NCBI RefSeq assembly: GCF_001889265.1
Contig: NZ_CP018151.1
Span: 2,294,001-2,358,000, forward strand
Length of the DNA: 64,000 nucleotides
Origin: Microbacterium sp. 1.5R
GTDB taxonomy: Bacteria; Actinomycetota; Actinomycetes; Actinomycetales; Microbacteriaceae
Direction: 5' to 3'
Shown: piece after piece, positions 46,815-56,020 of the stretch
Numbering within the stretch: position 1 is the first letter of the stretch
Layout: each line of letters opens with the position of its first letter
Made by a program: the position numbers and the translations under genes
Notes under the pieces: model-generated
Seen by the model: only the letters and a program-made list of their open reading frames with translations
Databases searched by the model: none
Told to the model about the DNA's origin: nothing

Positions 46815-47729
46815 TCAGGTGCGAAGCCAGCGACGGATCGCGAAACCTGCCGACAGCGCGGCGAGCACGACGCCGATGCCGATCAGCACCGGGACGACGA
46901 CGGCAGCGTCCTGCATCGACACCCAGGTCGTGATGAACGGCACGCGTCCTCGGAGGTAGCCGTCGACGCCGAAGTGGACGCCGGCGACGACGGCCGCGCT
47001 TGCGAGGGCCGAGCCGAGGAAGGCAGCGAAGACGCCCTCCAGGACGAACGGCGTCTGGATGAAGCGGTTGGACGCCCCCACCAGGCGCATGATCCCGATC
47101 TCCTTGCGTCTGGCGTACGCGGAGAGCCTGATGGTCGTGCCGATCAAGAGGATGGCGGCGATCAGCATGAGCGCTGCGATACCGACCGCGATGTAGGTCG
47201 CGACCGTCAAGGCGGAGAACAGGGGTTCGAGGTACTGGAGCTGATCCTGGACCTGCTCCACCCCCGCGACACCGTTGAACGCCTCGGAGATGACCTGCGA
47301 CTGGCCGGGATCCTTCATGGTGACGAAGAAGACCTCGAACGCCTGCTCGGGCGAGATCACGCTCGCCTGGTCCTCGCCGAGCTGATCGACGAGCTTGGCG
47401 TAGGTGTCTTCCTTGGAATCGAAGCTGACCTCGCTGATGAGAGGAGCGAGCGCCTCGCCGTCGAGCTGTGCTCGCACGGCGTCGACCTGCTCCTCCGAGG
47501 CGCCGCCGTCGACGCAGGTGTCCTGCTCCGAGATGTCGGAGCACATGTAGACGGCGACCTGCGCCCGCTCGGTCCAATAGCCGCGCATCGTGCCGATCTG
47601 CGCCTGCATCAGGATCGCGGCGCCGACGAAGGTCAGCGAGACGAATGTCACGAGCACGACGGAGATGACCATCGAGATGTTGCGACGAAGCCCTCCGAGG
47701 GCCTCCGCGAGGATGAGTCCGATTCTCAC
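46815..47729 (-). CDS. ftsX: Cell division permease-like protein FtsX
   Basis: 304 residues. Four membrane helices: one near the N-terminus ([21 protein letters not shown]), then an extracellular domain of about 140 residues, then three near the C-terminus ([61 protein letters not shown]). With FtsE it controls peptidoglycan hydrolases at division. The start overlaps the ftsE stop by four bases. Confidence 0.95.
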   Translation of the reverse strand: MRIGLILAEALGGLRRNISMVISVVLVTFVSLTFVGAAILMQAQIGTMRGYWTERAQVAVYMCSDISEQDTCVDGGASEEQVDAVRAQLDGEALAPLISEVSFDSKEDTYAKLVDQLGEDQASVISPEQAFEVFFVTMKDPGQSQVISEAFNGVAGVEQVQDQLQYLEPLFSALTVATYIAVGIAALMLIAAILLIGTTIRLSAYARRKEIGIMRLVGASNRFIQTPFVLEGVFAAFLGSALASAAVVAGVHFGVDGYLRGRVPFITTWVSMQDAAVVVPVLIGIGVVLAALSAGFAIRRWLRT

Positions 47730-48778
47730 GACGTCGGCCCCACTTCTTCCGTGCCGTCGTCGGACAGACCGAGTCGATCGGCCACCCCGAGCTCGGCGAC
47801 GTCGACCTGCGGCAGCACGATGGGATGCGTCCGCGCCGCGAGGGCGACCGCCGGCTGCTCGTCTATCACCGGCGGCTCGATCGGCGCCGCCTGAGCCTCG
47901 GGAGTCTCGGATGCGGTCGGGACGGCGTCTGCGGACGCCGATTCCGCCTTGCGCTGCGCGCTGAGCTCCTCAGCGAGCGCGGCGCGGACCAGCGAGAGGT
48001 CGGCGGTCTGGCGCTGCACCTCCTGCACAGCAGTGAGTGCAGCGGCCGCGGCGGCACCGCGCACCTCCTCGGGAACCAGACGCGGGATGTTCGACGTGTC
48101 TCCGTAGCCGCCATGCACCTCGTCTCGCACCATCTCGCCATCGCGAAGTTCGATGACCCGACGCTGCATCTGGTCGACGAAGCCCGCCTCGTGTGTCGCC
48201 ATCAGCACGGTGGTGCCTCCGGCATTGATCCTGGCGAGGAGCTGCATGATGTCGACCGACGTCGCCGGGTCGAGGTTTCCGGTCGGCTCGTCCGCGAGCA
48301 GGACCTGGGGGCGATTCACGAGCGCCCGTGCGATCGCGACGCGCTGCTGCTCGCCGCCGGAGAGCTCGTGCGGCATCCGCTTCTGCTTCCCGTCGAGTCC
48401 GACCAGCGCGAGCGCCTCGGGCACGGCCTGCTGGATGAAGCCGCGCGACGAGCCCGTCACCTGCAGAGTGAAGGCGACGTTCTGGTAGACGGTCTTCGAC
48501 GGCAGCAGTCGGAAGTCCTGGAACACGGATCCGATGTGGCGGCGGAAGTACGGCACCTTCCGGTTCGCAAGCGAACGCAGATCGCGGCCGAGCACGGCGA
48601 CTCGACCCGTCGTCGGCACGTCCTCGCGGAGGATGAGTCGCAGACAGGACGACTTGCCCGACCCCGACGCGCCGACGAGGAAGACGAACTCCCCGCGCTG
48701 CACTTCGAAGTCGACATCGGACAGAGCGGGCCGCGAGGTCCCGCGATAGCGTTTCGTGACGTTCTCGAACCGAATCAT
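47726..48778 (-). CDS. ftsE: Cell division ATP-binding protein FtsE with C-terminal extension
   Basis: 350 residues. The first 225 are a complete ABC ATPase (Walker [10 protein letters not shown], signature [15 protein letters not shown], Walker [17 protein letters not shown], switch His in MATHEAGFV). The last 120 residues are an Ala/Glu/Pro-rich tail with no recognisable domain ([22 protein letters not shown]). Standard FtsE is about 230 residues, so the tail is an addition seen in some actinobacteria. Coupled to ftsX. Confidence 0.93.
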   Translation of the reverse strand: MIRFENVTKRYRGTSRPALSDVDFEVQRGEFVFLVGASGSGKSSCLRLILREDVPTTGRVAVLGRDLRSLANRKVPYFRRHIGSVFQDFRLLPSKTVYQNVAFTLQVTGSSRGFIQQAVPEALALVGLDGKQKRMPHELSGGEQQRVAIARALVNRPQVLLADEPTGNLDPATSVDIMQLLARINAGGTTVLMATHEAGFVDQMQRRVIELRDGEMVRDEVHGGYGDTSNIPRLVPEEVRGAAAAAALTAVQEVQRQTADLSLVRAALAEELSAQRKAESASADAVPTASETPEAQAAPIEPPVIDEQPAVALAARTHPIVLPQVDVAELGVADRLGLSDDGTEEVGPTS

Positions 48779-48917
48779 GGCGGTTCGAGCCTAAGCGCGC
48801 ACCCTCGTCTGCCTGCGAGCGACACCCCGCTCGACCCCCCTGCGTGTCGCACTCCACTGCTATACATGGAGGTGCCGATCCGTGCCGTCAGCATGGACGA
48901 TACTCCGAGGGGGAACT

Positions 48918-50345
48918 ATGACGACGCCTGCAGGCTGGTATGACGACGGATCCGGGCGTCAGCGGTGGTGGGACGGCACCCAGTGGACCGAGCACTTCGC
49001 CCCCATCGTGGAATCCGCCCCGTCTGCAGCAGGCGAGTCGGCCGGCGGTCTGACCGGCGAAGCGACCACGGACCGGGGTTCCGAGTCGGCTGACGTATCG
49101 GGCCACTCCTCGTCCGACGCGATTCCCGATTCGGCAGCAGCCGCGGAGACGGCCGCTGCGATCGAGTCGGTCGCCGCGGTCGAGAGCCAGTCGTGGAACA
49201 CGCCCGCACCCTCCGACTCCCGCGCCGACGCGGAGACTCCGGCCGAGCCGTCCGCCCACCAGGACGCGGGCGCCGCGCCCTCATACGGCGCGCCCGTGAC
49301 CGATGCCCTTGTCGACGAGGCCGGCACCACGCATGAGCAGGGTTCCACCTCTCCGGAGTCCCCGACGCCGACCGACGACATCGTGCCCCCGTATGCGAAC
49401 ACCGCGGGTCCCTCCGAAGGTGGTGCACCCTCCTACCCGGGCACCGCAGCCCCCTCGTATCCCCAGGAGTACCCGGTCGCGCCCGCATACCCGGGTTCGG
49501 CGGCACCCTCACCCTCGTACCCCGGCGCCGCCGCGTACGCTCCCGCCGGACAGCAGTATGGTGCGCCCGCCGGATACCCGCCCGCATACGGCGCCACGAC
49601 CCCGGTGGCTCCGGCCCGCCCGTCGGTCCTCGGGCTCGTCGGGCTCGGACTCGCGGCGCTCGGAACGATCCTGTCGTGCATCCCGGTGATCTTCTGGCTC
49701 GGATGGCTACTGCTCGGCGTGGGCTTCATCGTCTCGCTCATCTCGCTCTTCCTCAAGGGCAGGAAGTGGCCCGGCATCTCCGGACTCATCCTCTCGATCA
49801 TCGGCGCGATCATCGCGGTCGTCATGTTCTTCGTCATCGTCTTCGCGACGGTGTCCGAGGCCGTGCGCGATCTGCCGTCCGCGCCGCCGTCGAGCGATTC
49901 CGACACCGGAATCGACGACGGCACGACCGACGACGGCACGGGGTCCGCGCAGGTCGAAGAGGGCACGATCGGCGACACCGTCGCACTCACCTTCCTGGGC
50001 GGGAGCGGCGAGATCACTGTCACCGAGGCGCGCTGGGCGACCAGCGACGGCTCGAGCGTCCCCTCGACCAACGGCGGTTACGTGACCCTCGAGACGACGT
50101 GGACCGGTGTCGAGGGCACGACGGCCGCGAACCCGCTGTTCACCTCTCTGGAGACGGCAGAGGGAGTCGAGGGTCAGGTCGACTTCTTCGTGACGGGCGC
50201 ACCGAACGAGCTCCTCGACCCGGGGCAGACGGTCAGCGGCCCGATCACCTTCGACATCGCCCAGAGCGAGTCCTACGTCTTCGTCGTCACTGACGAGGCC
50301 GGACGCGACATCGCGCGCATCGACGTCGCTCCGTCGGCCGGCTGA
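48918..50345 (+). CDS. DUF2510 membrane protein
   Basis: 475 residues. N-terminal DUF2510 domain (MTTPAGWYDDGSGRQRWWDGTQWTEHF). A long Ala/Pro/Ser/Tyr-rich disordered segment (about 50-235). Two hydrophobic helices follow (LGLVGLGLAALGTILSC and ISGLILSIIGAIIAVVMFFVIVF). A C-terminal extracellular domain (about 345-475) resembles a small beta-rich DUF4352-like domain. Start ATG at 48918 has GAGGGGGAA upstream. It is the first of two tandem paralogues between ftsE and prfB. Function is unknown. Confidence 0.83.
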   Translation: MTTPAGWYDDGSGRQRWWDGTQWTEHFAPIVESAPSAAGESAGGLTGEATTDRGSESADVSGHSSSDAIPDSAAAAETAAAIESVAAVESQSWNTPAPSDSRADAETPAEPSAHQDAGAAPSYGAPVTDALVDEAGTTHEQGSTSPESPTPTDDIVPPYANTAGPSEGGAPSYPGTAAPSYPQEYPVAPAYPGSAAPSPSYPGAAAYAPAGQQYGAPAGYPPAYGATTPVAPARPSVLGLVGLGLAALGTILSCIPVIFWLGWLLLGVGFIVSLISLFLKGRKWPGISGLILSIIGAIIAVVMFFVIVFATVSEAVRDLPSAPPSSDSDTGIDDGTTDDGTGSAQVEEGTIGDTVALTFLGGSGEITVTEARWATSDGSSVPSTNGGYVTLETTWTGVEGTTAANPLFTSLETAEGVEGQVDFFVTGAPNELLDPGQTVSGPITFDIAQSESYVFVVTDEAGRDIARIDVAPSAG

Positions 50346-50366
50346 GACCCGAGCGGAACGGCGATC

Positions 50367-51413
50367 ATGACGGTCCCGGCAGGGTGGTACGACGACGGAG
50401 CGGGCCGACAGCGCTGGTGGGACGGCGCAGTCTGGACTGAGCACACCGTGACCACCGAGACGTCGTCCGTGGCGAACACGCCACAGGGGCACGGCCAGCA
50501 TGCCACGGAGGAGCCCACGGTCGCCGCATCGGCGGACCCGATCTTCGAACCGCCCTATGCCTGGCAGTCGTCGAATCCCTCCCCCGGGGCCTCCGCAGAA
50601 GTGCCGCAGTACGGGCGCGCGTCGATGCCCGCGACCTCGGCAGGCGTCGTCGCCTCCCACGATGCGACGGCAGGGTTCGGGTCGTACGGCCCTGTGCCCC
50701 CGAAGGCGAACACGAAGGTCTCTGTGCTCGGCATCATCGGTCTCGGCATGGCCGCGCTCGGCGTGGTCCTCTCGTGCATCCCGCCGATCTCGATGGCTGG
50801 TGGGGTTCTGCTCGGGATCGGATTCGTGCTCTCGCTGATCTCCCTGTTCCTCCGGGGTGCGAAGTGGCCGGGAGCGGTGGGCATCGCGGTGGCCGTGCTG
50901 GGTGGTGTCGTCGCGATCGCCATGATGCTGCTGACCCTGGGCGCCTCGGGGCTGTCGTCGATCGTGCCGACGTCCACCTCGACCCCTCAGGCGACCCAGA
51001 GCACAGAACCCGACGACACCGCCGAAGGCTCTCCCGGCAGCGCGGGAACCGAGACCGTGACGGTCAACGAACTCGAGGTCGGTCACTGCATTCCGCTCAT
51101 CGAATGGGAGGAAGAGGTGTACGAGCTTCCGATCGTTCCGTGTGACGCGCCGCACACCGACGAGGTCTATTTCATCTTCGATGTGCCAGAGGGCGAATTC
51201 CCCGGGGACGACGAACTGCAGACCATCGCCGCCGAGAAGTGCGACGTCGCTTTCGAGGAGTTCGTCGGCATCCCCTATGCCGATTCGGAGCTCGACAACT
51301 ATTGGTTCGTACCGACTGAGTCGTCATGGAAGCGGATGAACGACCGCGCAGTCCAGTGCATCGTGATCAGCTACGACGAGATCACGGGCACCCTCGAAGG
51401 CGCCGACCGCTGA
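50367..51413 (+). CDS. DUF2510/DUF4190/septum-formation family protein
   Basis: 348 residues. N-terminal DUF2510 (MTVPAGWYDDGAGRQRWWDGAVWTEH), a disordered linker, a two-helix DUF4190-like membrane section (VSVLGIIGLGMAALGVVLS ... VAIAMMLLTLGASG), then a C-terminal septum-formation domain: VNELEVGHCIPL, IVPCDAPHTDEVYFIFDV with paired Cys, and WFVPTESSW. 21 bases downstream of its paralogue. It may localise to the envelope; the link to ftsEX next door is contextual only. Confidence 0.83.
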   Translation: MTVPAGWYDDGAGRQRWWDGAVWTEHTVTTETSSVANTPQGHGQHATEEPTVAASADPIFEPPYAWQSSNPSPGASAEVPQYGRASMPATSAGVVASHDATAGFGSYGPVPPKANTKVSVLGIIGLGMAALGVVLSCIPPISMAGGVLLGIGFVLSLISLFLRGAKWPGAVGIAVAVLGGVVAIAMMLLTLGASGLSSIVPTSTSTPQATQSTEPDDTAEGSPGSAGTETVTVNELEVGHCIPLIEWEEEVYELPIVPCDAPHTDEVYFIFDVPEGEFPGDDELQTIAAEKCDVAFEEFVGIPYADSELDNYWFVPTESSWKRMNDRAVQCIVISYDEITGTLEGADR

Positions 51414-51425
51414 GACGAGCGTCGC

Positions 51426-52535
51426 TCAGTCCTCGTCTTTGCGCTTGCGCCAGCGGATGCCGGCCGAGATGAACCCGTCGAGATCGCCGTCGAACACGGC
51501 AGCCGGGTTGCCCGACTCGTGTCCGGTGCGGAGGTCCTTCACGAGCTGCTGACCGTAGAGGAAGTACGAGCGCATCTGGTCGCCCCAGCTCGCCGTGATG
51601 TTTCCGGCGAGCTCCTTCTTCTTCGCGGCTTCCTCCTCCTTCTGCAGCAGTAGGAGTCGGGTCTGAAGCACGCGCATCGCGGCAGCACGGTTCTGGATCT
51701 GCGACTTCTCGTTCTGCATCGAGACGACGATGCCGGTCGGGAGGTGAGTCAGGCGCACGGCGGAGTCGGTGGTGTTGACGGACTGCCCGCCGGGACCCGA
51801 CGAGCGGAAGACGTCGACTCGGATGTCGTTCTCGGGGATGTCGACCTCGGTCGCCTCCTCCATGAGAGGGATGACCTCGACAGCGGCGAAGGACGTCTGC
51901 CGCTTGTCCGCCGAGCCGAACGGGCTGATGCGGGCGAGGCGATGCGTCCCTGCCTCGACCGACACCGTTCCGAACGCGTAGGGAGCGTCGATCTCGAACG
52001 TCGCCGACTTGATGCCGGCACCCTCGGCGTACGAGGTGTCGAGAACCTTGACGGGATACTTGTGGCGCTCGGCCCAACGCAGGTACATGCGCATGAGCAT
52101 CTCGGCGAAGTCGGTGGCGTCGTCGCCGCCTGCACCCGAGCGGATGGTGATGATGGCGGAGCGCTCGTCGTACTCGCCGTCCATCAGCGTCTGCACCTCG
52201 AGCTGATTGATGATCTCGGTGAGCGCGTTGAGCTCGGCGCGCGCTTCGACGGCGGAGTCCTCATCGCCCATCTCGTTCGCCAGGTCGACGAGAACCTCGA
52301 GATCGTCGAGTCGACGACCGATGCCCTCGACTCTGGCGAGCGCCGACTGGCGGTGGCTCAGAGCACTGGTCACCTTCTGGGCGCGTTCGGGGTCGTCCCA
52401 GAGGTCCGGCACGCCGGCTTCCTCGCTGAGGCGCGCGATGTCGGAGCGGAGGGTCTCGACATCGATGACCTCGCGGATGTCACCGTAGGTGAGTCGGAGG
52501 GCCTGGATGTCGGCGGAGAGATCGAGTTCGAGCAT
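51426..52535 (-). CDS. prfB: Peptide chain release factor 2
   Basis: 369 residues in a single uninterrupted frame, so the programmed +1 frameshift of many bacterial prfB genes is absent. Anticodon-like SPF is in ARISPFGSADKRQTSF. The catalytic GGQ is in RSSGPGGQSVNTTDSAVRLTHLP. It recognises UGA and UAA. Classical order prfB-ftsE-ftsX-smpB is preserved, apart from the two inserted DUF2510 genes. Confidence 0.97.
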   Translation of the reverse strand: MLELDLSADIQALRLTYGDIREVIDVETLRSDIARLSEEAGVPDLWDDPERAQKVTSALSHRQSALARVEGIGRRLDDLEVLVDLANEMGDEDSAVEARAELNALTEIINQLEVQTLMDGEYDERSAIITIRSGAGGDDATDFAEMLMRMYLRWAERHKYPVKVLDTSYAEGAGIKSATFEIDAPYAFGTVSVEAGTHRLARISPFGSADKRQTSFAAVEVIPLMEEATEVDIPENDIRVDVFRSSGPGGQSVNTTDSAVRLTHLPTGIVVSMQNEKSQIQNRAAAMRVLQTRLLLLQKEEEAAKKKELAGNITASWGDQMRSYFLYGQQLVKDLRTGHESGNPAAVFDGDLDGFISAGIRWRKRKDED

Positions 52536-52595
52536 GTCGCGTCCAGCCTAACGTGCCGCCCCTGCGGGCGGGGACGGCGTTCGAACGGGAGTAGC

Positions 52596-53876
52596 GTGAA
52601 TCGGGTGAGCAGCGCATCCACGGTCCTCAGGCGATTCGGACCGATGGTGTACCTCCCGACCGTGCTGTTCTCGCTCGGTGAAGGCGCGGTGATCCCTCTG
52701 ATCCCGGTGATCGCTGCGCGGATGGGCGCCGACGTCGCCTTCGCCGCCCTGGTGGCATCCGCCCTCGTCGTGGGTCAGCTGTGCGGCAACCTTCCTGCGG
52801 GCTGGGCCGTCGCGCGCATCGGCGAGCGCTTCACGATGGTGATCGCGGGTGCGATAGCGATCCTCGCCGGCGTCGGAATGGTGTTCGCCCCCTCGCTGGG
52901 CGTGCTGGCCGCCTCCGTGTTCCTCCTGGGGTTCTGCGCGGCCGCCTTCGGCCTGGCGCGTCATGCGTTCATGACGACGAGGGTTCCCCTCGCGTTCCGT
53001 GCTCGCGCGCTCTCGCTGCTCGGTGGCAGCTTCCGCCTCGGAATCTTCATCGGGCCGTTCGTCGCCGCTGGGCTCCTGCAGCTGTTCGGTTCGGAATCAG
53101 CCGCGATCTGGTTCTTCCTGGGCTGTCTCGTCGTGATGGTGCTGCTCGTGCTGCTGGGCCCCGATCCCGAGAAGACGATCGCCCCGACGACCCCTGTGCG
53201 CACCGCCGCACTCGCGGATGATTCCGGCGAACCGGTCACGGGCTCGATTCCGACGACCGCGCGCGCGGGCATCTTCCGCACGATGTGGCAACAGCGCAGC
53301 GTGCTCGGACGACTGGGACTCGCCGCCGCGTCGCTGTCCGCGGTGCGATCGGCACGTCAGGTCGTGCTTCCCCTGTGGGGACTCTCACTCGGACTCGACG
53401 CCTCGACCATCGCCCTCGTCGTCGGAATCTCGGGAGCGATCGACTTCGCCCTGTTCTACGCCAGCGGCCAGGTGATGGACAGGTTCGGGCGTCTGTGGGC
53501 GGCTATGCCGGCGATGGTGCTGATGGGCGCGGGGTTCCTCGCCCTCTCCTTCACGCACGACCTGGAAGCCGCGGTCCTGTGGTTCGGCATGTTCGCCGCC
53601 GTGCTCGGGGTGGGCAACGGGCTCTCGAGCGGCATTCTGCTCACACTCGGCGCCGATGTCGCGCCGAAGGAGGAGCCCGCCGCGTTCCTCGGCTCGTGGC
53701 GCACGCTGACGGATGCCGGCGGAGCGGCCGCTCCGCTGCTGGTGTCGGCGATCGTCGCGATCGCGTCACTGCCGATCGCCGCAGCGGCGATGGGTGCGAT
53801 CGGCCTGATCGGCGCGGGTGGATTCATCCGCTGGATCCCGCGTTTCGTTCCGCGCAGCACACAGGAGGAGTCATGA
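52596..53876 (+). CDS. Major facilitator superfamily transporter
   Basis: 426 residues with 12 predicted helices in two halves joined by a cytoplasmic loop (about 195-235, FPDPEKT-type). The helix 4 region has FRLGIFIGPFVAAGLLQLF. Overall pattern fits drug/metabolite exporters of the DHA1 type; substrate unknown. GTG at 52596 is chosen (VNRVSSAS); a second GTG at 52605 is possible. The stop overlaps the next gene by four bases. Confidence 0.85.
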   Translation: MNRVSSASTVLRRFGPMVYLPTVLFSLGEGAVIPLIPVIAARMGADVAFAALVASALVVGQLCGNLPAGWAVARIGERFTMVIAGAIAILAGVGMVFAPSLGVLAASVFLLGFCAAAFGLARHAFMTTRVPLAFRARALSLLGGSFRLGIFIGPFVAAGLLQLFGSESAAIWFFLGCLVVMVLLVLLGPDPEKTIAPTTPVRTAALADDSGEPVTGSIPTTARAGIFRTMWQQRSVLGRLGLAAASLSAVRSARQVVLPLWGLSLGLDASTIALVVGISGAIDFALFYASGQVMDRFGRLWAAMPAMVLMGAGFLALSFTHDLEAAVLWFGMFAAVLGVGNGLSSGILLTLGADVAPKEEPAAFLGSWRTLTDAGGAAAPLLVSAIVAIASLPIAAAAMGAIGLIGAGGFIRWIPRFVPRSTQEES

Positions 53877-54427
53877 CCGCTGCCCTCCGCGCAGACGTGC
53901 GCCGGCTGGTCGTCGCGGCTCCGTCGTCGACGGATCACGATCGCGATGTCGCGGCCGACTTCGCGACGTTCTTCGCCGACGATCATGGGCCGGTCTCCCG
54001 CGACGACGGTCCCGATCACGCGACCGCTTCGGCGCTCGTGTTCGACCGCTCACTCACTCGCACGCTGCTCGTCTTCCACGCCAAGGGGCAGTTCTGGGTG
54101 CAGCCAGGCGGACATCTCGAACCCGACGACACCTCTGTGGCGGATGCCGCTCTGCGCGAGCTGCGGGAGGAGACCGGTGTGGACGTCTCCGCCAGCGCGG
54201 AACCGCTCGTGTACGACCTCGATCATCACGCGCTGTCCTCGGCGTTCGGTCGGTGCGCATCCCATCTCGACATCGGGATCGGCGTCGTCATCAGCGACGA
54301 TGCCGACCTGATCGTGAGCGACGAGTCGGAGGACGTGCGCTGGTGGGCGATCGACGCGCTGCCGTCGCAGGTGCCGCAGGGCTTCGCCGGGCGGGTGCGA
54401 CGACTGCGCGATCGTCTGGTGAGCTGA
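53873..54427 (+). CDS. NUDIX hydrolase
   Basis: 184 residues. The Nudix box is GGHLEPDDTSVADAALRELREETGVD (residues about 79-104): GX5EX7REUXEEXGU with metal-binding glutamates intact. Hydrolyses some nucleoside diphosphate-X compound. The ATG overlaps the MFS stop (ATGA) with AGGAGG upstream, so translation is coupled to the exporter. Confidence 0.93.
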   Translation: MTAALRADVRRLVVAAPSSTDHDRDVAADFATFFADDHGPVSRDDGPDHATASALVFDRSLTRTLLVFHAKGQFWVQPGGHLEPDDTSVADAALRELREETGVDVSASAEPLVYDLDHHALSSAFGRCASHLDIGIGVVISDDADLIVSDESEDVRWWAIDALPSQVPQGFAGRVRRLRDRLVS

Positions 54428-54477
54428 CGTCGCATCCGGCGGAGGTCGCCCTCGTGCAGGTCGACCCGAGCGAACGA

Positions 54478-54789
54478 TCACCCCAGAGCGGTGCGACTCG
54501 TCCCCGTCGCCTCGAGGCGCACCCCGTCGGTCACGAACAGTGACACGAGCGGCGGATGCCACAGGGTCGAGACGGTCACGCGTGCTGAGTGCCCGTCGGG
54601 GCTCGACGCTGAATCGAGTCCCACGGGTGACGGCAGCGCGGCGAGCAGTGCGTCGACCTGCTCTCTGACCCCCTGATCGGTGAGGTTCGCCCGTGCCGTC
54701 GTTCCGTCCACAGCCAGGGTGAAGCCGTCCGCTCCGGCGAGCGCTGCGGCGTCAGCGATCGCGTCCAGCCGCTTCTGCGAGATGTGCAC
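54478..54789 (-). CDS. Small hypothetical protein
   Basis: A 103-residue candidate from GTG at 54789: VHISQKRLDAIADAAALAGADGFTLAVDGTTARANLTDQGVREQVDALLAALPSP. The coding potential fits the region. It shows no membrane segment or known motif and no recognised family. Position between the core and the island makes it uncertain; a longer upstream frame is possible but lacks a ribosome-binding site. Confidence 0.5.
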   Translation of the reverse strand: MHISQKRLDAIADAAALAGADGFTLAVDGTTARANLTDQGVREQVDALLAALPSPVGLDSASSPDGHSARVTVSTLWHPPLVSLFVTDGVRLEATGTSRTALG

Positions 54790-55054
54790 GCGTCTTCCGA
54801 CGCCTTCAGCGTGTCTCCCGCACCCGCACCTGCTCTGCGCTCTCGATAGCAAGGATCGCGCATCCGTTCTAACCTCGATTCTGGGACGCTTCGCCATCGG
54901 AGACCGCGAACTACATCGACCGGAGCCGCCGGATGCACGTCTTCGGGCGTCGGTGACGCCAGAAATCCGCTCGGAACCGGGAGTCACCGAGGACAGGTGC
55001 CTAGCCGAGAGGTATCGCCGCGCAGTCGCCCCTGACGTCTGCAAGACTCGACAC

Positions 55055-55504
55055 GTGGATACGAATCTTTCCTGGCATGAGCCACAGATTGTCACGCGCG
55101 GCGGAAGACGCCAACGCGACTTCGATGCTGAGATGGATGAGTTCTACACCGAACAAATGTGGACATCGAACACCAGTTTCGGTGACGTTCCTCACCAGTG
55201 GCGTGCCTACTCTGCCGGTGGCGAAGAGGTGGCGCGAGTCCTGCTCAGCCTCCGATACGACAGTCATCTGCGCGGCGCTCTTCCCGCCGTGATGATCTGG
55301 AACTTCGAGGTTCGTGAAGACCTCCGCAGGCGAGGGCTCTACCTCGGTTCGATGATCGTGTCCGACCTCCTCAGCGACCATGCCGACCGCGAGGTGTATG
55401 CAGGTCCCGCCTCAGGGTCGGAAGGGTTCTGGAAACGAACCCGACTACAACGATGCGAGTGCGCCAGGTGCGCCGGCACAGACCATTTCGTGTATCGCCC
55501 GTAG
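55055..55504 (+). CDS. GNAT-like acetyltransferase
   Basis: 149 residues. The central motif WNFEVREDLRRRGLYLGSMIVSDLL fits GNAT motif A (R-R-R-G-x-x-L), and GSEGFWKR fits the C-terminal region. A Cys-rich tail CECARCAG follows. The start GTG at 55055 is chosen because the upstream frame has no similarity. Substrate unknown. Confidence 0.7.
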   Translation: MDTNLSWHEPQIVTRGGRRQRDFDAEMDEFYTEQMWTSNTSFGDVPHQWRAYSAGGEEVARVLLSLRYDSHLRGALPAVMIWNFEVREDLRRRGLYLGSMIVSDLLSDHADREVYAGPASGSEGFWKRTRLQRCECARCAGTDHFVYRP

Positions 55505-55588
55505 CCGGATTGTCAGCCGCGACACGAAAATCCCGTGCAAGAGCATCTGGCCTTTTCTTCTGGCCGATCGGGGCGGGTTGGTCGGGTG

Positions 55589-56020
55589 TCAGGTCTCGTC
55601 GGCGCCGCTTCTTGTGATCACGTCGACCTGCTCCGGGTTGAGGTAGCGGAAGCTCTGCGGCGGTTCGACGCCCAGGAGCGCGCGCAACACCTCGAGGGGC
55701 ACGGGACGAACCCAGGGCCGAGGATCCTCTACCTCGAGAAGGGTGGAGGCGTCCGCGCCCTCGAGGTATTGTCCGAGCGCCTCTTCAGCGATATCGATGG
55801 CCTCGGAGTGCAGCGCCCAAACCCGATCGGGAGCCATCCTGCTGGTGTGCTTCAAACGGACAGTGCCGACGATCGCACGCTCGGGAGAGCTGGAGTACAG
55901 GACGACCGTCGTTCCTGGCGGGACGGTCGGGAACCGTCGCCGCACCTCGACCGTTTTGCGACCCTCGAGGATAGCTCGTGCGTAGCGGGGCTTGATGGAT
56001 ATGAACAGGGCCCTCGTCAT
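55589..56020 (-). CDS. ASCH domain protein
   Basis: 143 residues. The N-terminus MTRALFISIKPRYARAILEGRKTVEVRRRFP is the ASCH signature (SI-x-P ... I-x-x-G-x-K-x-x-E-x-R). ASCH is a PUA-like RNA or modified-base binding fold. Its ATG overlaps the stop of the upstream GNAT-PIN gene by four bases (ATGA), so both are probably made together. A longer start (56032) would overlap more. Confidence 0.88.
   Translation of the reverse strand: MTRALFISIKPRYARAILEGRKTVEVRRRFPTVPPGTTVVLYSSSPERAIVGTVRLKHTSRMAPDRVWALHSEAIDIAEEALGQYLEGADASTLLEVEDPRPWVRPVPLEVLRALLGVEPPQSFRYLNPEQVDVITRSGADET

Noticed and set aside
51426..52535. A programmed frameshift in prfB
   Set aside because: The frame is continuous from start to stop with no in-frame UGA and no internal SD-CUU-UGA signal.
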